The position numbers and the translations under genes are program-made. Shown here piece by piece: positions 45,520 through 60,242 of a stretch of DNA of 64,000 nucleotides. Source of the DNA: Purpureocillium takamizusanense (Eukaryota; Ascomycota; Sordariomycetes; Hypocreales; Ophiocordycipitaceae); assembly GCF_022605165.1 (NCBI RefSeq), contig NC_063069.1:3348001-3412000 (forward strand). Reading direction: 5' to 3'. The first letter of the stretch is position 1. Every line of letters begins with the position of its first letter. Below the pieces are notes generated by a model. It was given only the letters and a program-made list of their open reading frames with translations, had not been told where the DNA came from and did not search any database.

Positions 45520-48500
45520 TTACCCCCCCGCTCCCCCCCCCCCCCCTAGGCTAGCCTTAGCTATTATAAGGGGGCTTATAATAACCCCTTACTCGAGCCC
45601 TTTAGTTAAGGGCTTCTTTACCTTTATACCTAATAGCCTATAAATAAATATATATAGCTAGCTTTTATTACCGCCTATTATATAGTAGGTAAGTCTATTT
45701 ATAAGGGCCTTATTTCCTTTAATTAGGTATCTCTACCCTTTTTAGTATAAGCCTTATTTACTAGCCCGTATATATTTATAGCCGGCCGGGTTAATAACGT
45801 CGTAATAGCTATTTACTTTAAGTTACCCTCTAAGCCTTATATAACTATTAATACGGCATAACTATAAAAAGACCTCTTTCCCCTAGGCCTAGCGGGCTTC
45901 CTTCTTTCTTTTTATAACCTTATTACTATCGCCGCTATTACGCTATCGCTACTATTATAATAATAGTAGTAATAGTAATAATAATAATAATAATAATAAT
46001 AGTAATAATAATAACGGTAAGTCTTTACCCCCTCTTCCCTTATTATTATGCCTTACTCTATAGGGCGCGAAGGCGTATTAATTCGAGCTAACGTTTAGGA
46101 TAGATATTATTAAAGTCTTTATAGGCTAGGCTTTTAGAGCCTTTATCGCTATTACTATCGCTATTACTACCGCGAGTCTATCGCCCCCCTTACCTTATAG
46201 TAGCTATACCTAGCCCCTCTATTATACTTTAGGCCGCTATTATCGCTATCTTAGCCTCCCCCCCCCCCCGCTACTTACTTTATTATTACCCTTTAGGGTA
46301 CTTACTATAGTTATTTATTACCGCCCTTAATATTGCCTTCTATAAGTATACTTACCTCTCTTTATATAAGTATTACTAACTTAAGATAAAAAAAGGTAAG
46401 ATTTAATACTCTTATTAAAGAGCTTTACTTTTACCTTTATATATACTATACTAAACTAGAGGCTAATTACGTAGCCTATATTAGTTAATTATAAGGCAAT
46501 TATTATAGCTATTATATAACTAATTATATATATTATTAATTAAGCTTAGCCTTCTTTATTATCTTATATAGTTAAATCTCTATTATTAACGCTATTATCG
46601 CTATTATTGCCGCTATTATTGCCGCCCCCCTTATTACCGCTAATACCGCTATTACTATTACTATTACTACCGAGAAGGTAAAGGCTAAGGTAAAGAAAGT
46701 ATTAAGCACTACTTATATAGCGACTTAATACCTTTAGGAACTAAAGTATATAAGCTTTATACTTAAATAAGTCCCCTCCCTTTATCCCTATATAATACTA
46801 ACGATATAGCTATTAACCCCTATATAAAGGTAGCGCTAATAACCTTAATACCCTCGCCCTTACCCTTACCCCCGCCGCCTTAGCTATTACCTTAAGCAAT
46901 AATACCTAGCTATTTACTAAGGTAGGTACCCTTAAAGATTACTTTATAGCGGTCGAGATTATTATTACTACCTTTATTAAGGCTCCCCTTATTATCGCTA
47001 CTATTATTATTATTATTAAAGAAAAAGAAAAGGAGGAAGATAAGGAAGATAAGGAAAAGGACGAAAAGGAAAAGTAACTACGCTTTATAAAGTAGCCCCC
47101 CCCTTTTAAAGGGGGTAAAGTTAATATTAACGTTTCTTTTTAACGTTCTTTATTAACCTATTTTATAAAATATTTATATACCTTAATATACCTTATTTCC
47201 TTAAGCGGCTTTTATATTAACTTAAGATATCTACTTTATTTAATTAAGGCTTCTTCCTTAACTCCTTAGCTATAAGGCTTTTAATAGACTATAAAGATCT
47301 CTTTTACTTTATAAAATATATTATCGCTTACTTATATTAATATAGGCTAATTATTTAAAATAGCTTAACTAAATATAAGGTTATTACTTATATATTATAG
47401 CTAATCTATATAGAAATAGTTATATATACTTAAGGGTAGGCTTATTAGCTCGATTATATATAGGCCTATTACTTTATTAATTATATATTTCGAGTATAGC
47501 TAATCGAGCTTTTTCTTTAGTCTTATAGAGGTATAGTTATAAAGGTCGAGCTAGACTTTATCCCTTACCTTATACCTATCTATAAAGCTATATATATAAT
47601 TAGCCTATCGCTTTTACTTAAGTAAGGCCGCTATTATTATAAAGCTATAAAGCTTTATAACTTATTTAAGCTTTATTATAAAGGCCTATACTTTACTCTT
47701 TAATATAACGCGCTAGCCTATTTCCCTTATAGGGATAAAGGGGCCGCTTATAATAGGTTAAGGGTAATAACTATAAAATATAAAGAAAAGGGATATACCG
47801 ATTAAGGTATTTATTTAGCTATTAAATATAAGCTAGGCTATAGGTAGCTATTAGTTTTAGTTATTTTAATTATAGTTAATATAGGCCTTAAGGTATACCT
47901 ATACTTCTTAATTAATCCTCTCTATACCCTTATTTATTTAAGGGTAATATACTATATTAAGTTATTACTCGATACTTACTAGCTTATAGAGGTATTATTA
48001 AAAGTTACTTATTTAGTTTATTCCTCGATTACTTATAATAATAGCGGGCTAGCTATATTAATAAAAGTAATACTAAAAGAAGCGCTCTATATATATAATA
48101 GCGTTTATAATAGCTATTAGCTTTAATATAATTTCTTTATTAAGCCTATCTTAGATAACCTAAAGGAAGCGGCTTTTACTTATAGGGGGGAGGTCTATAA
48201 TAAAGTCTATTTAAATCTACCTATAAAATTAGTTAGGTATAAATAAAGGCTATAATAGGCCCTTTTTATACTCCCTTTATATCTTTATATAGCTATAAAT
48301 ATTATAGTTATAGAGGAACCTCTTAATATATTATTATATTAAGGGCTAATAGAACTTATATAATAATATAGCTATTATACCTTCTCTATTAAGGTACTTA
48401 AAAAGGGGCGAATTATAGGCCTATTATATTAGCCGACCCTTAAGTTCGTTTTATAAATCTATTCTTTTAAGAATAGACTTTACCTTTACTTTTATTACCT

Positions 48501-51500
48501 AAGGGGCGCTAAATACTTAAAGGCGGTCCCTATAATAGAGGTTCCCTATTATATTAAGGCTATACTTTATAATCTATACCTTAAGACCGAGCTTTAAATT
48601 AAAGGTATAAGCGCTATTCTTAATTATATAGAGGGCGCTTTAATATATTATATCTTACTTTACCTCTTACTACTATAAAGAGCTTAGCTAAAGGTTAGAG
48701 AATAAAGTCATTAATATAGTTAAGGTAATACTAATATATATATAGAAGGCACTCTAAGGGATAAATTATAGGTCTTTAGCCTTATAATCTTCTTAAGTCT
48801 TTTAATCTTAGTCTTTATAAAAGAGTATATTAAATATTATAGCTAGCTTACCTAGCCTATATTTTAAAGAAAAGTTAAACCTTAAGAGTAACTTTACTTA
48901 ATACGCTTACCGCTTTAATAAGCGCTAATAAGTTATAAAATATTCTAGGTTTTTATAATCTATAAATACTATAAAGCTCTTATAGCTATAAAGCTTTACC
49001 GATTATTATTTTAGGTAATAAATAATCGCTAATATCTCCTTATCGTAAATAAAGTAATTTTACTTAATAAAGGATAGCTTTTATAAATAAAAGGCTATTA
49101 GCTTTTATTAACTATTTATATCTTATAAAAGCGTTCCCCTTAAGGTAGTCTTATTATAATTTACTTTTAAGAAGGTAAGTAAGTTAAGGTCTTATTATAA
49201 AAGGATTAAGGCTTTTATAAAGAATTCCTTAAGGGCTTTAAATACTACTTAATACTCCCGCTCTTATATAAATAGAACTTACTTCCCTATTAAAGCTATA
49301 AATAGCGCCGCTATATCTAAGAACTTAAATATAAAGACCTAATAGTAATTAATAAACCTAAAGAAGCTCTATACCCCCTTTTATATCGTTAAGGCTAGCT
49401 ATTCGATAACCGCTTTTATCTTTATAGGGTCTACTTTAATACCCTTACCTATATAGATAACGAAACCTAGGTATTTAATAGTTTTAACCCTAAATTAATA
49501 CTTATCTAGGTTAAGATATAGGCTATAGTCTTAAAGCTACTTAAATACTTACTATACCTTTATATAATATTCCTCGAGGGTATTACTTATATAAATAAGG
49601 ATATTATCTATATAAGTAAAGTAGAAGTTATTTAAGAAGTCCTATAATACGCTATTAATATAGCATTAAAAAATAGCTAAGGCGCTACTAAGGCTAAATA
49701 AGGTAACTATTTACTTAAAAAGACTATACCTTATATAAAAGGCAGTCTTTTACTCTTTTCTTATTATTACCTATACTTTATAGAATACCTATATTATATT
49801 AAGCTTAATAAACTAATAAGCGCCTATTAAGTTATAAAGGGTATTATTAATAAAGGGGATAAAGTAATAGTCTACTTTTATAATAGTATTAAAGGCATAA
49901 TAATTATAATAAAAATAAAGCCCGCCCTTTAGCTTCTATATAAAGAGGATAAGCGCTATTACCTTTAAGTTATTAGCTTTAATAAACCCCTTATCGAGAA
50001 AGTTATTAAAGGTCTTCTATAATATTAATACCTCTTTATATAATATACTATAAAGCGCTCTATAAAGTATAAGTAAGTCTTAGCTATTTAGGCCTATCTT
50101 AAAGGGGATCTAGTAATTTATATTAAGCTTATAGGGGTTAAGCTTATTTACCTCCTATTTCTCGAAGAGTAAAAATAAGTTATAAAAGTATAATAGGATA
50201 ATTACTTAAAGTTCCTCTCTTAACTTAAGCTACTTAAATATAAGTACTTTCTCGATATCTCTTATATTAACGGCGAAGATAGCTACTTTAGCTATATCGC
50301 TACCCTTTTATTTCTTAATCTATTATATATACCTTACGAATATTAATACTATAACGTAATAAATATCTTTTATATCCCTTAAAAATAGGCTATTAAGGGG
50401 CGGCCCTTAATAATACTATATCTATATTTATAATAGGCTATATTAAAGCCTACCTTTATATAGGATTAAATAAGACTTTATATATTATATCTAGGGCTTC
50501 CTTAAGATAAAGGGGAACTCTAATTAAGGCATTATATAAGTATAGATAAGCTATAAATAGCCCTTTATATCCGCGACTAGCTATACTAGCCCTTTAATAG
50601 CTACCCTATCTATAATGCCTAATATACCCTTTACCTTATAAAAGGGGATCTTCTTTATTAAGACCTTAAGGTCTTAAGCTACTTCCTTATCTATAGCTAT
50701 ATAATACTTATATCCCTTATCGATAAGTATAGAATAAAGAGGACTTTTATTAATCGATATTATTACTATCGATAGGGTCGTCTCTAAGCGTCCCTTAAGC
50801 TCTATTTTCTTTACTTATATTATTATAGGCCCTAAAGTATAGCTTCGCTTTAAGGTAATACTTTTCTTTATATAAGCGTTATTTTTTTACTTTTACTTTC
50901 TTTATTACCTTCGCTTTTAAGCTTAGGCTTAATAAAGACTATATAGTATAGCCCGATTGAGTTTAATATTATAGGCCGCCTCGCTAAGGTATAAAGGTAG
51001 TATATTATTAAGTAGCCGCTCCCTCTATAATAAAGGTATAGCCTTTTACTCTTCTTTCTTTCCCTTTTATCTTTAATAGCCTACTTAATTTAATAAGACT
51101 TATTGCCTTCTTTAGTTAAGTCCCTCTAGGGGCCCCCTTTATTTAGGCTAATCTCGTACTTCTTAAAGTAAGTAGCTAATATCGTAATATTGCCTTAATA
51201 ATTAATAGTTAAGACTACTATAAGGGAGTCTATTTAATCCGCTCTTAAATAAGTAAGCTAGTATTTATATTAGGCCTAGCCCTTCTTCTATAATTCTTTA
51301 AAGTATAAGGTCCTCTCGAAGTTTTAAGTAATTTCTTAAAGGCGCTAAGTATATTTATAAAAAGCGATTAATATCTATATCGTAATAAGCTATTCCTTTA
51401 AGGCATTAAATATAATATTCTATAGCGCCGAGATCTAGGTATTTTCTATTTAAGTAGACTTACTTATATTTATAAAGGTATTCTCGAAATTAAAGAAAAA

Positions 51501-52163
51501 GGTACTAAAAAGCTACCTATCTCTTTAATATAGGCCTTATAGCTTATCGAGCGCTCTTTTTTTTACTTATTTATTACTAAAGAGGTATTTAATATAGTTA
51601 AAGAAGGCCTATAATTCCTTATTACCTTTAAGTCCTCCTTAGGTTTAAAATCCCTCTATATAAAGCTATAATTAAATAGGTAATATATTAAGGAGCTAAT
51701 ACTAAGTAGCTCTACTTTCCCTATTAAGGCCTTTTACTTTATTAGTCTTATATTTACTCTTTAATTAATATAGGAAAAAGTAAAAGTATTCTATCTTACT
51801 ATCTTATATTAGCTATTTAAGTAGCTTTTACTTCTTAAGCTTAGGCGCCGCTCTATTAAGGGCTATTAGGTTAAGTATAGACTATAATTACGCCCTTAAA
51901 TATTTAAGTTCCGCTTATTAAAGCGCTTATTATTACGTTAGCTATTATACCTATTATTATACTTATTATAGCGCTTATTATTATACCTATTATTATACTT
52001 ATTATTTTACTTATTATTACGCTTATTATTATGCCTATTATTATACCTATTATTACGCTTATTATTATACTTATTATTATGCCTACTATTCTATCGAGAG
52101 CCTATAGGCTACCGCTAGGTCTATCTTTATTGCTTAGTTTACTATCGTTAATAATATATATTA

Positions 52164-52394
52164 TAATAAGGCCGGCGCTATATAGTAAGAGCCGGTCGGG
52201 TTATTAATATTTAATATACTATAAAGGAAGGAAATTAGGGTTATATACCGGGTAGCCCCTATACGTATAGCGCCTATTACGTATAGCCCTACGTAACTAG
52301 CTATAGGCCTAAGTTAGCATAAGGTCCTAGCTATATATAGCATTACTACGCTTAGGGCCGCGCCCTAGGCTCTTATTAGGCTAAGCCCCTTATA
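52164..52394 (-). repeat. 5' LTR of retrotransposon 1
   Basis: Partner of 45289-45519. It retains several C/G bases (for example GGCCGGCGC) that are T/A-shifted in the other copy, so each copy took its own RIP hits. Confidence 0.85.
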
Positions 52395-52678
52395 ATATAT
52401 AATTAAAAAATACTATCTTTCTTAAATATAAAAAGGATAAAGGCGCCTATTAAGTTCTTTAAATATTATATTTACCCCTTTATTAAGTTTTTACTAATAT
52501 AGCTATAAAGCTCCTTTAATTTAAACTATAAAAAGAGTAAATAAAGGGGGTTATATAATAGGATAGTATTAAAGAGGAGGTTAACTATATAATCTATTTC
52601 TTTATAGCGTAATAATATCTTTATTTAAGTAACGTTATATATATCCTTAAGATATATTATTTTAAAAAGTAAGGGGTT
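52395..52678 (-). mobile_element. Retrotransposon 3, protease/reverse-transcriptase junction
   Basis: Minus-strand reading: NPLYLLFL, then KLNKGVNIIFKELNRRLYPF and RQYFLIIY. This corresponds, in order, to the gypsy segment that precedes the reverse transcriptase (PLYSLS...L..GFIRPS.S..GAPILFVKK). It continues at 45288 once element 1 is removed, and to the right it is cut by element 2. Confidence 0.6.
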
Positions 52679-52908
52679 TATAATAAAGTATTAAAATAGA
52701 ACGTATATATATAAGCCTAGGTAGAGAATTGGGGCATATATATAATGCCCCTAAACTATAGGGTATTAAAGCCTATTTAGCTAGCGAACTAAAAGTTTAA
52801 ACCTATAAACTTTAGTCTTATAATATTATTACCTTTATACTTATTTAACTATATTATTACTTCTTTTACTTAATTACTAAACTAATATTTAATAAATAAG
52901 CTATTATA
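52679..52908 (+). repeat. 5' LTR of retrotransposon 2
   Basis: 230 bp starting TATAATAAAGTA and ending AAGCTATTATA (TG/CA ends converted to TA). It shares GCCCCTAAACTATAGGGTAT with the partner copy. Confidence 0.9.
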
Positions 52909-55900
52909 ATTCCTAAAGCTTCTTTTTAGTTATTTAAGAAATAACGATAATATTAATAAAAAGCTAGCGAGCTATTAATACTATATATAACGCAATATAA
53001 TAGGTAGACCTATCTATAAAGAGTACTATAAGTATATTTAATATAACCTTTATTACCTTAATACTTACCTTAAAGGAATAAATATAGGTAATATAAGCTT
53101 ATATTAAATAACTTAAAAAGTTAAAGGCTTTATAAAATAAAGAAAGGGAATTATAATATTCCCTAAAAGGAGTAAAGAAATATAGTATAATATTACCGAG
53201 ATATAAATAAAGTATTTCTAAATTATCTAATTATAGCGCTAAAGTTAAAATTACTAATATCTTAAAATTAAGCTACTTTACTAACTTATAATATTAATAA
53301 GATTAGCTAAAAGATATAAAGTAGGCTTTTATAAGTATATTTAAGAAATATAGATAGGATAAAAAGTAAATTATATTTATTTTAAATTATATATATTAAA
53401 AAGGATAAATAAAATAAGATTATTTCCTTAATAATTAAAAAGAGGAATAAAAAGCTTAATTAAAAATAACTTAAGAAAAGTTTAAAGACTAAACTTATAT
53501 ATTATTTCGGGACTTAATTAACTATAAAGCTATATTTATAGCTTTACGTTATAAAGTAATATAATAAAAATAATAGTCTTTAATTAAGTTTAGTATTTAC
53601 CTTAATTTAATAAAGAAATACTTTAAATATATTAATAAAATAGACTATATATTTACCTTCTTTAAGAAGTTATACTTAAAGCTTTAATAATAGATTAATT
53701 TATAGACTTTAATTAAAAATAAGATATATAAAGAGGTAATATAGATTACTTAATAAATATAGGATTTTATAGATTACTATATAAAAAGGAAAGAAGCGCT
53801 TATAGGTAATACCTATTATATATTTAAGTTTTAATAGTAATTTAAGGTAAGGAAACCTTAATAAAATAATTAAGTTATACCCTTTATTACCTTAATAATA
53901 AAGCTTAATATTATATCGGTATAGTCTATACTTAAGGCTATAAAGCTATAATATTTTAATTATAGGAGTAAAGATTATTTCCTTTAGGCTTATTTAAAGC
54001 CTTAAAGGAATATAGACTATACTATATAATAAGGAAACTATAAATAGCTAAAATAAGCGCTTATACTTTAGTTTTTACTCCTTAAGAATAGGCGATATAA
54101 TACTTTATTATATTAGTAATAATTAATAATTAAATTAAGGTTTAAATAAATATAAGACTTAATATTTATTTTAAGGTAGACTTAATTAATATTAAATTTA
54201 TATAATAATATTAATTATAAGAAGTTAAAGGGAATTCTTTAACCCTATCTATATTAAAAGGATTATATATTCCTTAATATAGAGTTTAAGAAATACCTTT
54301 TATTATAAAAGATAATAAAAGATAAAGCTAAGGGTTTCTTCGCTATTATATTATTATTAATTAAGACTTAAAGGTAAAGGGATACCTTATCTTTTTAGGT
54401 ATATTTATATTAATAAAATAATAAATCTTCTTTACTTTAATAAACTAAAGATAATAGTTTAAATATTAATAAATTAATACTAGAATTTTAAAATTAAAGA
54501 AATTTATTTAAAAATATTAAAATAAAGTAAAGGTATATATAATAATAAGGGATAATAATTTAATATTACTTTAAGACTTAAAAGAAAAACTAATAGCGAA
54601 TTAAAAGTAAATAAGCGATAACCTATCCTTTAAATTAGCGGGATATAAAGATATCTTTAATATTACTTACGCTAATATTTTACTATTTTATAAATTAATT
54701 AATTATATTATTGATTTTATACTTAATAGAATACCTCTTTATAAACCCCTTTATTTACTTTTATAAACTAAGTTATAAAAGCTATAGAATTATATTTAAG
54801 AGAATTAAGTTAATAAATAGATCTAACCCTTAAAGAGCTTAATAGGTATATTAATCCTTTTTATATTAAAAAAGGATAGTAAATTATAACTATATATAGA
54901 TTATTAAGGACTTAATAGTATCTTAATAAAGAATCGCTATATATTACCCTTTATTTTTAAGATTATAGACTATTATAAAAAGGCTTATTATTTCTTAAAA
55001 ATTAATATTAAAGATATATATTATTATATTTATATTTAAGAAAGTAATAAATAAAAGACTATTTTTTATATTTATTATAGTTATTTTAAATACTTAATAA
55101 TACTATTTAGACTTATAAATATATTAGCTACCTTTTAGAGTTATATCTATAAAGTATTATAAAGGCTAATTAATATTATTTATATAATATATTTAAATAA
55201 TATCTTTATTTTCTCGAAAATATAAAAAAAATATATTTAATACCTTTAGTAAATCTTAATATATATATATAAAGCTAAATTATATATTAACTTAAATAAA
55301 TATATTTTTTATTAATAATCTATTAAGTTTCTTAAGTTTATTTTATTAATTAAAGGTATTTTAATAGATCTTTATTAAATAGCTATTATTATAAAATAAT
55401 AAAAGCCTAAGACTTTTTAAGAGATTTAAGTTTTTTTAAGATTTTATAATTTTTATTAATAGTTTATTAAGTAATATTCTTAAATTATATTATTATTAAG
55501 TATATTACTTAAGGGCAATAAAGATAGTAAAAAGCTTAAAAAGGTAGACTTAAATACTAACGAAAAGGCAATATTTTATAAGTTATAAAATACCTTTTAA
55601 AAGGTACCTTTATTATAATATTTTAATTTAAATAAGCTAATATATATAGAGATTAATATATTAAACTTTATAATAGTTAAGATTTTATCTTAGCTTAATA
55701 ATAAAGGATATTAATACTTTATTACTTTTTAGTTTTATAAATTTATTAATTAAGAAGTAAATTATAAGACCTTAAATAAAAAATTATTTATTATTATTAA
55801 ATTATTTAAATATTAATAATATTATATTAAAAAAATAGCGACTTTAATAAAGGTATTATTAAATTATTAAAATCTATAAACCTTTATAAAATAGATAAAG

Positions 55901-58900
55901 TTAAATAAAAGGTAAATATATAGCTAATTCTATTTAACTTTATTATTAAGTATTAATTAAGTAAGAATAACTTAATAAATAGGCTATTAAAGAGGCTAAA
56001 TTATAAAGGTAAAGTACTTTAAAATATTAATTTATTATTAAACCTTTAAAAAAGGATAGTAATAATCTAAGAAGTTATTATAAATATAATATATTAAGAG
56101 GAAAAAGGGCTATAGCTCTTAACCTTTAAGGAAGACTAATAGTTTAATATAGAATTAAAGGTAAACCTATAAAGCTTAAGCTTTTAAATAAAGAATAAAA
56201 TAAGGTAAAACTTAGCCTTTATTTATACTTAAGTAAAGTAGGCTATATTTATAGAAATAAAGATCTTAAATAATATAGACTTAAAGGTATTAATAAAGTA
56301 AGTTTAAGACCATAATAAAAAAACTTAATAATAAATTACTTTTATATCCCTTAGGTAAAGTATAGTTAAGGACCGAGCTTAAAAGGTAAGGGATAATAAA
56401 TTAATATAATATAATAAATATATCTTTATATTAATAAAATTAACTTTATATTAAGAACTCCTTAAAGTCTATTATAATAATTATTTAATTAAATACTTTA
56501 AAGTAATATATATAAATAAGTTATTATATTAAGCTTATTATTAATTAAATATAAATCGAGATATATAAGATTATATTAAATTATATATAATATATTAAGG
56601 GGTAGTTATAAAAAGGTATTACTTTTATAATAAACTTAAATCGCTATTAATTTTAAGGTAATTATAAGCTAAAATTATAATAGATTTTATAGTAAGCTTA
56701 TTTTATATAAAAGTAAGTAATTAAAAATATAATATAATTTTAGTAATTATAAACTAATTTATTAAGTATATATTATTCTTATTATTATAAATTAATATTA
56801 ATATTATAGACTTAATAAATATTTTCTATAATAAAGTAAAACTCTATTTTAATATATTTAATAATATTATATTTAATAAAGGGCTAGTTTTTATAAATAA
56901 CTTTTAATTAAAGCTATATTACCTTTCTTAAGTTAAAAGATATTTATTAATAGCGTTTTATTTATGAACTAATAAATAAATAAAATAAATAAAATAAATA
57001 TTAAAATATTACTTATATTATTTTATCTTTATAAACTAATAAAATTAAGTATAGTTATTATAATAAATATAATTTATATATAATAATATTATAAATATAA
57101 TAATAGGCTTAACCCTTAATTATAGCTTTTTTAGCTTTTATCTATTAATATATATTAGCTATAAAGATATAGTTATAAAAGGGGAGATATTAAATATTTA
57201 AGCTAGAATCTAAAAACTAGCTATACTTAAAGGACGACTATATAAATATTAGCGAAAGGCTATTAAAATATAAGCGAAATACTATAATAAAAAATATAAA
57301 AAACTTATATTAAAAGTTAGCGACTTAATTAAGCTTTTTATTAAAAACCTATAACTTAAGATCTATAAGAGGAAATTAGCCTTAAGATATATTAGGCTAT
57401 TTTAAGTCTTTTAATAAATTAGAAATTAAGCCTATAAAGTAATATTCTTAAAGAACTATAATAAGATTTATAATATTTTCTATATAAGCCTATTAAAACC
57501 CTAGATTAAATAGATTAAAGAGTAAGCTATTAGCGAAAATATATTAATATTAAAGCTAAAAAATAATAATAAAGAATAAAAAGTAAAAGAGATTAAATAA
57601 TAACGCTAATAATAGGGAAAGATATCTTATTTTATTAAATAAAAGAGATAGCTATTAAAATATAATTAATAAGTATTAATAAAGGACTTAAATATTTTAA
57701 AGCTACTTTAATAATTCTATAAAAAGATAACTAAAGTAAGACTTAAACTTAATATTACTTTCTTAAGTAATAAAAAGAGAACTATTTAATTACTCGACCT
57801 TAAAGAAGTCTTAGCTTTATTAACGCTTTAATTCTTAACCGTTTTAATTATAGGTTACTTTTAAGGTAATAGCGAACTAAAAGTAAAGAGGCTTAACCTT
57901 AAGGAACTTATTAAAAAGGGATATATAAAGCTAGTTAATAATAATTAAGGAAATTAAATATTTTAAAAAAGACTTTTATAAAGCTTAATTACCTTTATTA
58001 ATATTAATTAACTTTATATTTAAGAATAGAAATACTTATTATTATAAAGATATTTTCCTTAATATCTTCCTTTAAGATAAGAAAAAAGAGCTTAAAAGCT
58101 AATTAACTTTATTATTCTTAAACTTAATATATAAATTATTTTAATAGTAAAATACTTAAGAAATAATAATAAATTAGGAATAAAAGACTTTATTATAACT
58201 CTTATATATAAAATAGAAAGGAATATATTTAAATTACTATATCTTAAAGTATATTATTTTATAAGGCTATAAAGTAATATATTTTAAAAAATAATAGCTT
58301 AAATATATTCCTTAAAGAAGTTTAATATATTATCCTTTATATATCCTTAAATTATTATAATATTAAAACTTAATAATAAATACCCTTATTTATTTCCTTA
58401 TTTAAGTATAAAATAATTATAAGTTATTAATAAAGTAATTACGTTATATAAGCGAGAAATTAAGTAAAAAAGCGCTTTAAAAATTTACTCCTAATAATTA
58501 AGAAAATAATAAAGGAAAGTTATAAAAGGAAGATTAATAAAAAAAGATTAATAAAGGAAAGATTAATAAAAAAAAGATAATAAAGGAAAACCTTAAAACG
58601 AGAGACTTATAAAGGTAAGCTAAAATACCTTAGAAACTCCTATAATTAAATATTATAAGATAGTAAAATCTCTTTATAAATATTATCGAAATAATTAATT
58701 ATTAAATACTTAAAATTAATAATTATAGTCTTAATATTATTAATAAATAATATCTTTATTATAGTCTAACTTATATAACTTATATCTCTATTAAATAGCT
58801 AAAGGGTAATATACCTTTTTTAAAAGCTTATATTATCTTAGCTAGCCTATATAAAAATATTAATAATTCGCTATAAAAATAATTATAATAATATATTATT

Positions 58901-60007
58901 TACTTAAAGGCTAGGATATAAAAATATACCTATAAGGAAAGAGTAATATAATATCTTTAAGGTAGACGCTTAAATATATTACTTAATATTAACTTATAAA
59001 AGCCCGATAAGCCTTATTATAAGTTATAGACTTTATAAGCGGTATTAAAGGCCGATATTAATACTATTAAAGCGCTAGCGATTTATTTATAAATTTCCTT
59101 AATAAATAAAAGCTAATATAAAGCTAGCGTAAATATAAGATTACTTTATATATTAAGAAAAGGCGAAATAATAGCGCTATCTTTTAATATATTATTAGCT
59201 ATTATAACCTTAATATATTAAGTAGCTAAAATAGTAATATTATCGCGCTCTTTATTAATAATATTAGCTACTTAATTATATAGTATTAATAAATTATTAT
59301 AGTCTTTTATTATTAAGGAGCTTAATTATTAAAAAGGATTAATAAGTAAGATAATAATAAAAAAAGGGAGAAAAGAATAAAACTTACTTAATTATAAATA
59401 TCCTTATAAGAAATATATTAAATATATTTATATAAGTTAAATATCTTATATATATAACCGATCTTAAGGATTATCGAAACTAAAGGCTTTAACTTAATAG
59501 CGTTCTTATATACTATATATATATAATATATATAAAATAATTTTTTAATAGAACTTAACGTTTACCGATAATAATATACTTAATGCTACTTTTTCATTAT
59601 ATAGCTATAACGGTAATAAATAAAAGGTATAGTAATAGCGTAATATAGGCGAGAAGATAGTAAAATAAATAAGAAAATATAAATATAAGGGTAGAGGTAA
59701 ATAATAAAATATAAAAGATAGAACTAATATAAGCGCGAAAAAAGGCTAATAATAATAAAGAGGTAAAATAAGCTAAGGTAAAATAATTATATTTATATTA
59801 TTAATATAAATACTATAATAATATCGGTTTAATAGCGATCTAATAGTAATTTACTATTTATTTACCTTCGATTCGATATATAGCGAATATTATAAAACTA
59901 AAAAGAATAAAGACTTAATTACTATAAATAAAAGATAATTTCGTTCGAGCCTTAAATAGGCAATATAAATAGGCAATTAAGATAGTTACTTAAGAGAGGG
60001 GAATAAT

Positions 60008-60237
60008 TATAATAAAGTACTAAGATAAAATATATATATATAAGCTTAGGTAGAGAATTAAGGTATATATATAATGCCCCTAAACTATAGGGTATTAAAG
60101 CCTATCTAGCTAGTAAATTAAAAGCTTAAACCTATAAGCTTTAGTTTTATAATATTATTACCCTTATACTTATTTAACTATATTATTACTTTTCTTATTT
60201 AATTACTAAATTAATATTTAGCGAGTAAGCTATTATA
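60008..60237 (+). repeat. 3' LTR of retrotransposon 2
   Basis: 230 bp, identical in length to 52679-52908 and differing almost only by transitions. It is followed directly by the GGGTT duplication. Confidence 0.9.
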
Positions 60238-60242
60238 GGGTT

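Larger units (their letters stand above)
45289..52394 (-). mobile_element. LTR retrotransposon 1 (Ty3/gypsy-like), RIP-inactivated
   Basis: 7.1 kb bounded by 231-bp direct repeats (45289-45519 and 52164-52394) that differ almost only by transitions. Transcription runs leftwards: the minus strand has the reverse-transcriptase motif YIDNILIY at 49614-49603 (Asp to Asn). A C/T tract at 45523-45547 is the polypurine tract just inside the left (3') LTR. The LTR ends read TA...TA, consistent with RIP of TG...CA. It is flanked by ATATA on both sides, a plausible 5-bp duplication although low-complexity. It sits inside the reverse-transcriptase region of element 3. Low-complexity Asn-codon-rich tracts (about 51930-52085) lie in the gag end. 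Confidence 0.8.
52679..60237 (+). mobile_element. LTR retrotransposon 2 (Ty3/gypsy, probable chromovirus clade), RIP-inactivated
   Basis: 7.56 kb with 230-bp LTRs (52679-52908 and 60008-60237) and a perfect 5-bp target duplication GGGTT (52674-52678 and 60238-60242). It reads rightwards: gag near 53590-53690, then reverse transcriptase (FLKINIKDIYY near 54990, LFRLINILATF near 55110, YLNNIFIFSK from 55190). An integrase end (AFYL-TNK...ILKYYL) is near 56950-57010, and a chromodomain-like stretch (YN--VLIKDLNILKLL) at about 57585-57730. A purine tract AGAGAGGGGAATAA precedes the 3' LTR. About 2.2 kb between the pol end and the 3' LTR is unexplained. Many stops exist in every frame. Confidence 0.85.

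Noticed and set aside
51930..52090. CRISPR-like or structured array of TATTATTAC units
   Set aside because: It is an eroded low-complexity codon tract in the gag end of retrotransposon 1, without spacers.
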